A stretch of 64,000 nt of DNA, from assembly GCA_963693305.1 (NCBI GenBank), contig OY855903.1, forward strand, positions 25,812,455 to 25,876,454, written 5' to 3'. A program made the position numbers and the translations under genes. The stretch is from Meandrina meandrites. Lineage: Eukaryota; Cnidaria; Anthozoa; Scleractinia; Meandrinidae. Below, one piece after another: positions 23,095-33,266 of this stretch. Numbering within the stretch: the stretch's first letter is position 1; each line of letters opens with the position of its first letter. Under the pieces are notes generated by a model, which was not told the DNA's origin, searched no databases, and saw only the letters and a list, made by a program, of their open reading frames with translations.

Positions 23095-23317
23095 GGGAGG
23101 TTAAGCATGACGTTTACGGCAAACGGCAAACGGCAAAAATCGAACTTTTGGTGTCTGATTTTAGCCGTTTGTACAATTTAGGGAAATTGTTTGCATTTAC
23201 TGTGATTAAGGGATTTTTTTCCTATTTTTTGACTGGCTTTATTTAAGTGCTAAAGAAAAAGTGAGCAAAATCAGAATTACTTTTGCCGTTTGCCGTAAAC
23301 GTCATGCTTAACCTCTC
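23095..23317. mobile_element. 223-bp MITE nested in the Harbinger-like element
   Basis: Ends GAGGTTAAGCATGACGTTTA and complement, about 37 bp including GCCGTTTGCCGTAAACG, are flanked by TA on both sides (23093-23094, 23318-23319), as expected of Tc1/mariner-type insertions. Non-coding. Confidence 0.65.
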
Positions 23318-23391
23318 TAATAAGCGGCGAAAATAAAACGAATATTCCAATCAACCACCGACACGTTTTCTCATTGTAACACTCGTTTATT

Positions 23392-24541
23392 CACAGGCAG
23401 CCCAAGCTCACGTTTCGAGCGGTTGGTAGGTATAAATTGGTGTTGCGTAACACTAGACCGTTGAGAATATTATAAGGCTTTGTATCGGATTTGGGTCGAT
23501 TTTGGCCGTATTTATGCTTAAAATACAGTAAATATACAAAATAAACTTACTTTTGCCATTTGCTGTGTCCTTTTGCCTGTTTTGAGTCTTAAAGTGGTGT
23601 TTTAGTCGATTTTTCTCTTCCCTGTTCTTTCCTTCCTAAGACGGAGTCAAGGCGAAACACTGCCATGGCGATCGATCCGCGATCGAGCGGCGATTTTTAG
23701 CCCGAAAATCGGTCCCAACGGCGTCTTTTCCTTTCTCACGTAAAAGTCGTTAGCTCTCCTCCTCCCACGAATCCACAGCTTTGGAAAATCTCAATGCATA
23801 CCCTTTGAAATAAACCGCTTTCCACGACTAATCCATAGGTTTCGGAGGTCTGCAATTCCTGTGTAATTCGAAGTTGACACGACCGTTTCAAACTAGGCTT
23901 AGCGGCCTGGCCTGGTGTCAAATCCACACACGTCCACGGGAGGGAAGGTAAAAACTACTATCAGAAACTTTCTAAGTAATTTTTACCTTCCCTCCTATGG
24001 ACGTATGTGGATTTGACACCAGGCCAGGCCGCTAAGCCTAGTTTGAAACGGTCGTGTCAACTTCGAATTACACAGGAATTGCAGACCTCCGAAACCTATG
24101 GATTAGCGTGGAAATCGGTTTATTTCGAAGGGTATGCATTGAGATTTTCCAAAGCTGTGGATTCGTGGGAGGAGGAGAGCTAACGACTTTTACGTGAGAA
24201 AGGAAAAGACGCCGTTGGGACCGATTTTCGGGCTAAAAATCGCCGCTCGATCGCGGATCGATCGCCATGGCAGTGTTTCGCCTTGACTCCGTCTTAGGAA
24301 GGAAGGAACAGGGAGGAGAAAAATCGACTAAAACACCACTTCAAGACGCAAAACAGGCAAAAGGACACAGCAAATGGCAAAAGTAAGTTTATTTTGTATA
24401 TTTACTGTATTTTAAGCATAAATACGGCCAAAATCGACCCAAATCCGATACAAAGCCTTATAATATTCTCAACGGTCTAGTGTTACGCAACACCAATTTA
24501 TACCTACCAACCGCTCGAAACGTGAGCTTGGGCTGCCTGTG
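23392..24541. mobile_element. 1.15-kb near-perfect palindrome
   Basis: The arms 23392-23954 and 23981-24541 are reverse complements with few differences and flank a loop of about 26 bp. The outer ends are CACAGGCAGCCC and GGGCTGCCTGTG. The 7-bp direct repeat GTTTATT lies at 23385-23391 and 24542-24548, suggesting insertion as a discrete element. No convincing coding frame. High arm identity implies recent origin or arm-to-arm conversion. Confidence 0.8.
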
Positions 24542-26540
24542 GTTTATTCAACATACACAATCAAGATATTAGATTACCACAAACGAAACTGTCACAACGC
24601 TTTGCTTGTCACGCAATGTTCTTGCCGCTCTGAAACAGTTCTATTTTCCCCCGCTTTGAGCGATTGCTCATTACTAATAAATCAAGCGTTAGTCAGAATA
24701 ACAAATATTACTTAATATTAATCAAAGCAGAAGTTTTCGACGTTATACTCCAAACGTGGAGTCAGCGAAAGTATTCACACCTAGCGCCATATTTTCGTCA
24801 CATCAACTATCACACATGGCAAAGTTTAACTTGAAATATCTCAAAAACGGTTGCGGGGTCAAAGGGGGTAAACGGTGTAAAAACAAAGTTTAACGAACCT
24901 TTTATTCCTTAATGGAAAGACTACGGCCTAAAACCCGAGCAAACGCGTGAAACGTTTCCTTCAAAATGTGTCATATGACACGTATGAAACTAACAACACC
25001 GTTCAATGGCTCTTCAGATCTTGACAAAAATATGCAATGAAAAATCAACTAACCTCTGAAATTACTACACAGTCGGACGGATTAATATTAAATGAAGCCA
25101 CCGAACAATTTTCAGACGACTAGCGTCCAAAACAAATCAGAAAAACGCAAATAACTGCCACCTTCTGTCGCTGTGGAATATTTTTTACGGTTCGCAAAGG
25201 TCACGTAAAAAGGCCATTCTCATTGGCCAAAGTTGGCCACGTGACTGCTGTCCAACCTCCTCTGGTCTTGAAGGATGGTAATACCGGGGTTGGAACAAAG
25301 GAATGCGAAGGGAACCCGTTTGTGCCGATAAATGGAGCGGAAAAGAAATAGTTTTCTGGCAACATTTTCCCTGCACGAGCACAAAAAACTTCAGTACACG
25401 CGCACTTCAAATGCAAATTGTTTTAAAATTTTTCACCACGTGGATCTGCCTGATTATTTGATGTTTGCACAAGACGACCGTGCCGAGAAATGTACAAGGA
25501 TGCCAGAAGCACGTGCAGAGCTATTGTACTAATAATTACACCTTCTGTTTTCTTCAAAATGTCTCTGACTTGTCGCGACAATTTTGTTTTTGTCAAAAAT
25601 GTTATGACATTTAAAACTTGTCCGCTAGTGCGAATTGGCCCTAATCTCATAATCGCTTCTTTTTTTTATTGTTGTTTATTCTTTGATTTAAATAAATTCC
25701 TTTTCCCTCGGAGTTTTGACTTTGTTTTCATCGTGTATAAATTATTGAATGTTCTTGAATGACCAAGGCACAAAATTTTTACATATATTGTTCTTCGGCT
25801 CAATAAGCATTTCATAACATTTAAAAACAGCGTTTAAAACGTCACGCTTTCAAAAATTTACTTCTATACTTTTGTCTCAATTATTCAGCCACTTTGCAAG
25901 TGATAATCATATTTTCATATTGTTTTCGCGTATAATTCCTTCTTAAAAACTGTACCTGAAGTTCAATTCATAAAAGAATGCCCAGATTAATTTTGCAAAG
26001 ATTGACTTGAAAAAGGCAAATAAAACCTCATGAAGTACTATGCATTAGTTTTGACATGACCCCACACAAAGATTTTAGCCAAAAGTTAGAACCATTTTCA
26101 TAAATTGTATATTGCAACCATCCGAAACTAAAATTAACGAACGAGCGAAAGAAACAGCATCTGGAAATAGCTTGCACTAGACTTTGGCCAGCTGAACACG
26201 AAAAGTAACGGGACGGTCCTTTAGGAATTCTACGGCATGTAACTGATGTGTGAAACTTGTGACGGTGATACAATAAAAAAAGAAAAGAAAAGAAATAATG
26301 TTTAGTATCAGCGCTACAGAAAATAGACACAACTCATGTGTTCAGCTACTTTTCAGTTTCATATTTTTATTGGCTCTTCATTACTTTACTTCATTACATG
26401 CTATGAAAACTCAAAACAAAAAAAGAATGACAACAAAAACCTCAGCTTGCAGACAGAAAAAACAATTTTGATTTAATATCGATATTTGCCTATGTTTAAT
26501 TTTGATGAATTAAAAATCTAGATTTCATATACTGTTTAAA

Positions 26541-26911
26541 CAGAACCTCCATTCTTATGACAAGTTGACGTTGGATTCTTTGAAATAATGCCCAATTTCC
26601 AAATCTTACAGGTCAAGAGACAAATAACATTTAATAGTAACAAAATGTGGAATAGTTTGTGGTTTTGAAATTTCCCGCCCGCCGCCATTTTGGATTTTAT
26701 GACGTCTAATGGTTGCCTTATTGCAAACAATAGCGGCAACGATAGCACGTCATAAAATCCAAAATGGCGGCGCTCGGGAAATTTAAAAGCCGTAATTTTT
26801 TTCATTTATTGTTATTATTGAATGTTACCTCTCCCTTGACCTGTAAAATTTGGAATTTAGGAATTATTTCAAACAATTCAAACTCTTCTTGTCGTCAGAG
26901 TGGAGGTTCCC
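26541..26911. mobile_element. 371-bp MITE with ~180-bp arms, unit 1 copy
   Basis: Inverted arms meet at a strong stem (GCCGCCATTTTGGATTTTAT, then GACGT, and complement at 26749-26771) and extend to the ends AGAACCTCC and GGAGGTTCC. TTTAAA flanks both sides (26535-26540, 26912-26917), giving a TTAA-type target. The same insertion is present in all three units, so it predates the tandem duplication. Confidence 0.75.
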
Positions 26912-29126
26912 TTTAAAGTAGATTCAACAATACTATGCTAAATAAGTTTTTTTTTAAAGTATAGTTTCCATTTTGTTATTCCTGGCTGCAATTAGTTCTA
27001 GTTTGTATATAGCTCTTAGTTTAGTTTTTAGTAGCGGCAAGCTTCTCGGAGGTGGAGCTACCATATGAAAGGGACGGGAATGCTCGTCGGAAAAATCTGA
27101 ATTAAACCTCTAAAGGAGATCAATATGGGCGTGGATCAAGCTTTCTTGATTCCTAAAAGTTATCGGGTGCTTACAATTTGTCGGAAGGAAACGGATCTGA
27201 TGACCATTGAATAGTGGTAAGAGTGTTCTCAAAATCAGCAAAACAACCGAAAGAGATACTGCTTACCATTTGCAGTCCGGGTTCCTGTTATTTGTTTTCT
27301 GTTGATGGGAGGCTGGCACTGGGTAACCGTGTAAATGGTAAGGAAATTTCCGATGTTCCATTCCGAACGGAAAAAGGTGAGTACTTCTGTAGATAGTCCA
27401 CGATTTCCGAATGGATTTTTCGAGAGATTACTGTTCCATTTGACTTTAAACCGAACTTTCCGGGTTTTCTTTCGGCTAATTGGTAAGTACGCACCCTTTT
27501 CACATCTGATTGGTCAAGACCCCGAGCACAGTGTGACAGCGTTTTTCACGCGCAACCCTGAAGAAAACCTCTTAGGGGAAGTTTTGTGCGTTTTGACCTG
27601 AATACCCCAAGTGTGACCAAAGTTCGTAATTTGCATCCCCAAGCGAGACGACCAGCATACCCGGCCATTTCATATTGGAGTCCCCTCCTGGGATCAAGCT
27701 CCGCTTAACAATCTTACATCGACAACAATGAAATATTTGTTTTCCTTTTATAACTATATGATTAATAATTTATCATATTCGACTTTATGTGTCCAGTTAT
27801 GTCTTTTATTAATTATAAAGATTTCAATAAACATTTCTCGCAACTCGAGAAGCAGACTTATGCCCAGTCTTTATTTGCATGTTTTTGGTGCGAGAGAGAA
27901 CTGAAAACTAGAGTGGGTGAAGGCGCGCGAGAAGTTACGGGAAAAGACCAAGGGACAGAATCCTTCACGTCTTCCCGTGACTCCCGGCGTGCCTTCACCC
28001 ACCTCGTAACCAATCTCGCGCAAAGAAGACCAAAGAAGACATAAATAGTGACTGGTAGTACAGGTCTGTATCTCGAGATTGCATTTTCTCCCTCTCCCAC
28101 TTCTTCAGACATTTATTATTGGGCTTGTTTTCACATTTGACACGCGTATAGTACAGGGATCGGCCCAGACACCTTACACTTTAAGCAGCCCGACAGTAAA
28201 CCCCCCTTACCTCCCCTCCCCTCCCGTCCCCTCCCCTCCCCTCCCGTCCCCTCTCCTCCCCTCCCGTCCCCTCCCGTCCCCTCCCCTCAACCTCACCCTA
28301 TCGCTTACCCGGTTTCGATCCGGTTCGGATCGAAACAAACGAAAAGTTAGAGCTAGTTTTGGAACTGTTCCCTCACCTTACACTTCCTTAACCCCTCCTC
28401 CTCCCTCCCCCACCAACCCACCTTCCCATTTTAACTTAAAACCGCGCGTATCTCATCCGTTCGCGATACTTACGAAATGTTTTTAATCATTATCGTGGAA
28501 AAAAGCCTTAAAAATCAGTTTGAAATAAAAACTGTTGCTTAACTGCTTGAGAGAAATAAAAATTTTATGCCTTTAGCAGATAATAAACGTAAATGAAAAC
28601 AAACGCTGCTTTTGTTTGTTACTTTACACATTAATTGTTGGAATTCCTTCACGCATGATCATTGCTTGATTTTGTCTGCATGGAGTCCTCCACTGATAAA
28701 AGTCTCGTCTTCCTGCAACACCAAAAACGACAAAACCGAATTTAAGGAAAATTGATCGTAAAAGGTTCTTCACTGTATTACAATTTTTCATTTAGTCTTT
28801 TCAAAACGTGAAAGCAGTGTAAGTTCCAAGCAGCCATCCCAGCTGATAGTGAAATCGACCCGACACACTACTTCATATCTTGACTTCAAGCACTGTCCAA
28901 AAACTGAAATGTCGGATATTAGCCCAGAAAAGAGCTGAACTGAAAACACTACTTTCGCTTATTGAAAATTGTTATTAAATAGGTAGGAAACTTTTGAAAG
29001 AAACCACTTTAATGTAGTTATTTGGTTGTAATGAAGTGAAAGATACTTTTAACTTGGGTTTAACTCACACAGAAAACTAACTAACCAAAATCATGAAATA
29101 TTTTCTTCGCAATGTTAAACTTACTT
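26912..29126. other. Intergenic DNA downstream of TPR-CHAT gene 1, conserved among units
   Basis: The stretch is repeated at 39346-41612 and 54759-57711. It contains short plus-strand open frames (27214-27396 and others) that recur in the other units simply because the DNA is duplicated. At 28310-28337 the hairpin GTTTCGATCCG / GTT / CGGATCGAAAC is kept in all three units. No gene is recognised. Confidence 0.5.
28211..28288 (+). repeat. (CCCCT)n-type pentanucleotide repeat, unit 1
   Basis: About 16 imperfect units (CCCCT, CCCGT). The same locus has about three units in unit 2 (40651-40668) and 24 perfect units in unit 3 (56041-56160). Confidence 0.85.
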
Positions 29127-32100
29127 TCATTTTCTGAAGTCAAATGTCACGTTATCTCCAATCAGCATAAACGGTGCCCACTCGGAAACTTTGGTAAAGC
29201 CGTTATCTCTCATCCACTTCATGGCCTCATGAAGAGATTCACTGGCGCTTTCCCCGCGAACAAGGTGCTCGTAAAAACAATTCATGAACTGCTTTGTTGC
29301 GCTGTCTTCTAAGGCCCAAAGTGCCACCAACACTGAGCGTGCACCAGATCCTAAGAACGCGCGAGCGATGCCAACAGCTCCCTCTGCCCTAATTTGTCCA
29401 CGGCCACTGTGACAGCAACTCAGTACTACCAGTTTAGCTCGCAGTTGAACTTTTGAAATGTCAGACATTTTCAAAAGGTAGTCGTCTTCTTGTGGAATCT
29501 CAGCAGTGGAGCCTGGAGGGGCAAGGGCAATTTCTCCTCTTTCAGCATCACCATGTGCAGCAAAATGTATCAGACTCACAGAAGCTATCCTTTCAAGTAC
29601 CGCCTGCTTCGTTGCGTGCTGCGCTAACAAAGGCTGAACGCCCAGCAGTCGTCCAATCATTTTTGCTTCCTCTCTTGCACCAGACAATGGATAAAAATTT
29701 TTGAAGAGACGTCCGTTGAAAATCACATGACCAACATCAGGATCACCCACTATCAGAGCGCCAGACTGACTGTGATAGTCTGCAGGACTGTCCTGAATGA
29801 GCTTAAGAGTCGTGAGTGAAGGAACGATGCGAATCTTGAAAGTCTCTGATAAATACTTTCCATTTTTATCGAGTAAAGCTGCAAATGGAACACGGTACAA
29901 GTTGCGATCGGGAACAATGATGATTTCAGGCTCGGCAAGTAAGTCGGACACAGGATTGATGAGCATTTCGTGGAACATAGTTAGACTCGGTTCGGGGTTT
30001 TCTTCATCCTCTCCCTGTCTCAAAGCTGCGTGGCTCACCTCCTGAGAAGAATCAGTTTCAGCCGGCTCGATGTCATTTAAAGATCGATCTTCGCAAACCT
30101 CCTCCGGCAAAATACCAAAGCTGCGAAAGCTTTTAGCCATGAGAGCAAAAAATTCATTCAAATTTTCAGCTGGCTGTGCTAATCTTTTGTGAAGAGTATT
30201 TTTATCGACTGTCATTTCTCGTAAAGAAATGACTCCGCTTGTCTTCAGAATCCACAAAAATACTGTTTGTCCACGATAAGAAATGTACAGACAAGTGCAG
30301 TTGGTTTGTTTCGTCATGACATTTTCAATGCCAATCCATGATTGCGGGTCAGCTGATAGGTGTGTTTCAGCGGAGTACTGAGTTGCCATCAGGTCTACTA
30401 GGGCTCTAGCACGTCCCAGCTCTGCAACATACAGAGCATGGTTAGGTGTTCCAGCTGCACAAAACAATGCACTGAGCATCTTGTAGGGAAAATCATGGCT
30501 GTCCGAGAAAGATATGACGATTTCATCGTTGTCTCTATTAAAACCACGCAACTCTTCGCATTTTTTAATACTTCGTAAGAGGTAGCATTTGGCTTCCTCG
30601 AACACTCCCTGCGATAGCTTCGTTAATGTAAGATAACAGTAACAATCAAACTCAATTTCACCGTGTCTGATATCTTTACTTATTGAAAGTGCCTTGTCAA
30701 GATATTCTTCGGCTGTGACGTATTCAGTGAGCGAGTGACACGCCGTTGCTAGGCTTAAGTACCCTAATGCTTCTTCGCGTCTGTCACCAATTTCAATTGC
30801 GATCGCAAGTGCCTTTTCACATAACATTTTAGCCTTGGAACTATCCCCGAGAGAGAAATCTACACCTCCAAGGCATCGAATAAATATTGCTTCTTCCTTT
30901 CTGGCACCAATTTTAACTGTGATCGTGAGTGCTTTCTTCAGATGTTCTTTACTCTCTCTATATTTTCGAAGACGTAGATAAATATCTCCCAGGGTTCCCA
31001 AACATTGTGCTACTCCTGCTCTGTCACCAATTTTCCTCATGATCGCAAGTGCTTTCTCGAGATATTCTTTAGCCTTGACATAGTCACAGATGGATTCAAA
31101 CACAATCCCTAGGTTTAGGTAGTTTACTGCTATTCTTGCTCTGTCACCAATTTCCATGTTGATCGCAAGTGCTTTCTCGAGATATTCTTTAGCCTTTACA
31201 TAGTCACTGAGAGATTTAAACAGAGTTCCTAGATTTCCGTAACTTGTTGCAATTCTTGCTCTGTCACCAATTTCCATGTTGATGGCAAGTGCTTTCTTGA
31301 GATATTCTTTAGCCTTTACATAGTCACCGAGAGATTTAAACACAATTCCTAGATTTCCGTAACTTGTTGCAATATTTGCTCTGTCACCAATTTCCATGTT
31401 GGTCGCAAGTGATTTCTCGAGATATTCTTTAGCCTTGACATAGTCACCAAGAGATTGAAACACAGTTCCCAGATTTCCGTAACTTGTTGCAATACTTGCT
31501 CTGTCACCAATTTCCATGTCGATCGCAAGTGCTTTCTCGAGATATTCTTTAGCCTTGACATAGTCACCGAGAGATTCAAACACAGTTCCTAGATTTCCGT
31601 AACTAGTTGCAATTCTTTTTTCGTCACCAATTTCCATGTTGATCGCAAGTGCTTTCTCGAGATATTCTTTAGCCTTGACATAGTCACCGAGAGATTCAAA
31701 CACAGTTCCTAGATTTCTGTAACTTGTTGCTATTCTTGCCCTGTCACCAATTTCCATGTTAATCGCAAGTGCTTTCTCGAGATATTCTTTAGCCTTGACA
31801 TAGTCACCGAGAGATTTAAACACAATTCCTAGATTTCCGTAACTTGTTGCTATTCTTGCTCTGTCACCAATTTCCATGTTAATCGCAAGTGCTTTCTCGA
31901 GATATTCTTTAGCCTTGACATAGTCACCGAGAGATTTAAACACAGTTCCTAGATTTCCGTAACTTGTTGCAATTCTTGTTTCGTCACCAATTTCCATGTC
32001 GATCGCAAGTGCTTTCTCAAGATATTCTTTAGCCTTGATATAGTCACCAAGAAAATGAAACACAGTTCCCAGATTTCCGTAACTTGTTGCAATACTTGCT

Positions 32101-33233
32101 CTGTCACCAATTTCCATGTTGATCGCAAGTGATTTCTCGAGATATTCTTTAGCCTTGACATAGTCACCGAGGGATTGAAACACCATTCCTAGATTTGCGT
32201 AACTTGTTGCTAATCTTGCTCTGTCACCAATTTCCATGTTGATCGCAAGTGCTTTCTCGAGATATTCTTTAGCCTTGACATAGTCACCGAGAGATTCAAA
32301 CACAGTTCCTAGATTTCCGTAACTAGTTGCAATTATTTTTTGGTCACCAATTTCCATGTTGATCGCAAGTGCTTTCTCGAGATATTCTTTAGCCTTGACA
32401 TAGTCACCGAGAGATTTAAACACAGTTCCTAGATTTTCGTAACTAATTGCTATTCTTGCTCTGTCACCAATTTCCATGTTGATCGCAAGTGCTTTCTCGA
32501 GATATTCTTTAGCCTTGACATAGTCACCGAGAGATTTAAACACAGTCCCTAGGTTTCCGTAATTTGCTGCTATTCTTCCTTTGTCGCCAATTTCCATGTT
32601 GATCGCAAGTGCTTTCTCGAGATATTCTTTAGCCTTGACATAGTCACCGAGGGATTCAAACACAATCCCTAAGTTTTCGTAGTTTACTGATATTCCTGCT
32701 CTGTCACCAATTTCCATGTCGATCGCAAGTGCTTTCTCGAGATATTCTTTAGCCTTGACATAGTCACCGAGAGATCTAAACACAGATCCTAGGTTTTGAT
32801 ATGCGATTGCTTCTTCTCTTTTGTGCCCAGTTTCTCTCATGATAGTGATTGCTTTTTCAGTAAGTTCTTTTGCCTCAGCATACTTACATTGACTCAGATA
32901 TCTTTGCGCCAGGATTATGCTAAGTGCCCCTTCGGAGACTTTGTCACCACACTCGTAGTAAATGGCGAGAAGTTTCTTGCCATATATTAGAGCACTTGTG
33001 TTATCGTGGATAAGGCTGTACGCTTCGAACATTGTTCTGTAGATTGGTTTATAAAACCTGTTGTTTATTAATTTGACAAATTGCTGTTTTATACTCGGCG
33101 CTTTATTGTTTAGCATAATCAAGCTTTCCTTGCATAACTCGATGGCTTTCAGTGCACGACTGGTGTTGAGAAGGAAAGTGGCAACAACTAAGGCTATACC
33201 AATGGCTTGTATGATTTCCTCTATGTTGTTCAT
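29127..33233 (-). CDS. TPR-CHAT protein 1 (1,368 aa): 19 tetratricopeptide repeats plus caspase-like CHAT domain
   Basis: Single coding exon. Residues 1-98 are degenerate helical repeats; 99-858 are 19 TPR units of exactly 40 residues (core GNLGTVFKSLGDYVKAKEYL); 859-1085 is a helical linker with the CHAT-associated ELGRARALVDLMATQ; 1086-1368 is the CHAT domain. Visible catalytic residues are His1227 in HFAAHGD and Cys1274 in VVLSCCHSGRG, followed by GIARAFLGSGARSVLVALW, matching the His/Cys dyad of CHAT peptidases (clan CD, caspase-like). Related animal proteins are annotated TTC28-like. Substrate and partners are unknown; a role in signalling, immunity or cell death is family-level inference from bacterial TPR-CHAT effectors. 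The start is the first ATG, 33 nt after a likely intron acceptor. The stop is directly followed by a GTAAGT donor-like sequence. Confidence 0.92.
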   Translation of the reverse strand: MNNIEEIIQAIGIALVVATFLLNTSRALKAIELCKESLIMLNNKAPSIKQQFVKLINNRFYKPIYRTMFEAYSLIHDNTSALIYGKKLLAIYYECGDKVSEGALSIILAQRYLSQCKYAEAKELTEKAITIMRETGHKREEAIAYQNLGSVFRSLGDYVKAKEYLEKALAIDMEIGDRAGISVNYENLGIVFESLGDYVKAKEYLEKALAINMEIGDKGRIAANYGNLGTVFKSLGDYVKAKEYLEKALAINMEIGDRARIAISYENLGTVFKSLGDYVKAKEYLEKALAINMEIGDQKIIATSYGNLGTVFESLGDYVKAKEYLEKALAINMEIGDRARLATSYANLGMVFQSLGDYVKAKEYLEKSLAINMEIGDRASIATSYGNLGTVFHFLGDYIKAKEYLEKALAIDMEIGDETRIATSYGNLGTVFKSLGDYVKAKEYLEKALAINMEIGDRARIATSYGNLGIVFKSLGDYVKAKEYLEKALAINMEIGDRARIATSYRNLGTVFESLGDYVKAKEYLEKALAINMEIGDEKRIATSYGNLGTVFESLGDYVKAKEYLEKALAIDMEIGDRASIATSYGNLGTVFQSLGDYVKAKEYLEKSLATNMEIGDRANIATSYGNLGIVFKSLGDYVKAKEYLKKALAINMEIGDRARIATSYGNLGTLFKSLSDYVKAKEYLEKALAINMEIGDRARIAVNYLNLGIVFESICDYVKAKEYLEKALAIMRKIGDRAGVAQCLGTLGDIYLRLRKYRESKEHLKKALTITVKIGARKEEAIFIRCLGGVDFSLGDSSKAKMLCEKALAIAIEIGDRREEALGYLSLATACHSLTEYVTAEEYLDKALSISKDIRHGEIEFDCYCYLTLTKLSQGVFEEAKCYLLRSIKKCEELRGFNRDNDEIVISFSDSHDFPYKMLSALFCAAGTPNHALYVAELGRARALVDLMATQYSAETHLSADPQSWIGIENVMTKQTNCTCLYISYRGQTVFLWILKTSGVISLREMTVDKNTLHKRLAQPAENLNEFFALMAKSFRSFGILPEEVCEDRSLNDIEPAETDSSQEVSHAALRQGEDEENPEPSLTMFHEMLINPVSDLLAEPEIIIVPDRNLYRVPFAALLDKNGKYLSETFKIRIVPSLTTLKLIQDSPADYHSQSGALIVGDPDVGHVIFNGRLFKNFYPLSGAREEAKMIGRLLGVQPLLAQHATKQAVLERIASVSLIHFAAHGDAERGEIALAPPGSTAEIPQEDDYLLKMSDISKVQLRAKLVVLSCCHSGRGQIRAEGAVGIARAFLGSGARSVLVALWALEDSATKQFMNCFYEHLVRGESASESLHEAMKWMRDNGFTKVSEWAPFMLIGDNVTFDFRK
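30661..32940 (-). repeat. TPR-coding array of gene 1: 19 x 120 bp
   Basis: Nineteen units in unbroken 120-bp register. The central 15 (31021-32820) are near-identical, and the outer four are diverged. The second helix (KAKEYLEKALAI) is almost invariant while the first helix varies. Confidence 0.92.
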
Positions 33234-33266
33234 GACGCCTTCTTCAATGTATAAGTTTCAATGTAA
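33234..33266 (-). other. 5' leader of TPR-CHAT gene 1 after a predicted intron acceptor
   Basis: On the minus strand CTGTTTATTTTTTAG, a good pyrimidine tract plus AG, ends at 33267, 33 nt before the ATG, and is preserved in units 2 and 3. This suggests a spliced 5' untranslated region. Confidence 0.5.

Larger units (their letters stand above)
22254..25641. mobile_element. 3.4-kb Harbinger-like non-autonomous element with TAA target duplication
   Basis: Terminal inverted repeats GGGCCAATTCGCACTAG then GGACAA and TTTT, about 28 bp with two mismatches. TAA lies at 22251-22253 and 25642-25644, while the uninterrupted site in unit 2 reads GAAACTAATCTCATAATCG. A 3-bp TAA/TTA duplication is characteristic of PIF/Harbinger. 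Further inverted blocks lie inside (GAGGAGGTTGGACAG near 22706, complement near 25250). The interior carries two other inverted-repeat elements (23095-23317, 23392-24541). No transposase frame was found. Confidence 0.8.

Noticed and set aside
27060..27210. Structured small RNA gene in the unit-conserved stretch CTTCTCGGAGGTGGAGCTAC
   Set aside because: No match to the U1-U6 or U3 features I could check by eye; conservation is explained by the segmental duplication.
29453..30045. Plus-strand open frames antisense to the CHAT domain, repeated at 41939-42531 and 58038-58630
   Set aside because: They are shadows of the conserved minus-strand coding sequence and recur only because the genes are duplicated.
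30661..32940. Regular 120-bp repeats as a CRISPR-like or satellite array
   Set aside because: They are translated in frame as 40-residue TPR units within a single long gene, with no unique spacers.
29127..33233. Bacterial contamination or recent bacterial transfer, given an intronless TPR-CHAT gene
   Set aside because: Flanks are eukaryotic repeat-rich DNA, splice signals bracket the coding exon, and the locus is linked to TRAPPC8. An ancient bacterial origin of the CHAT domain cannot be excluded.
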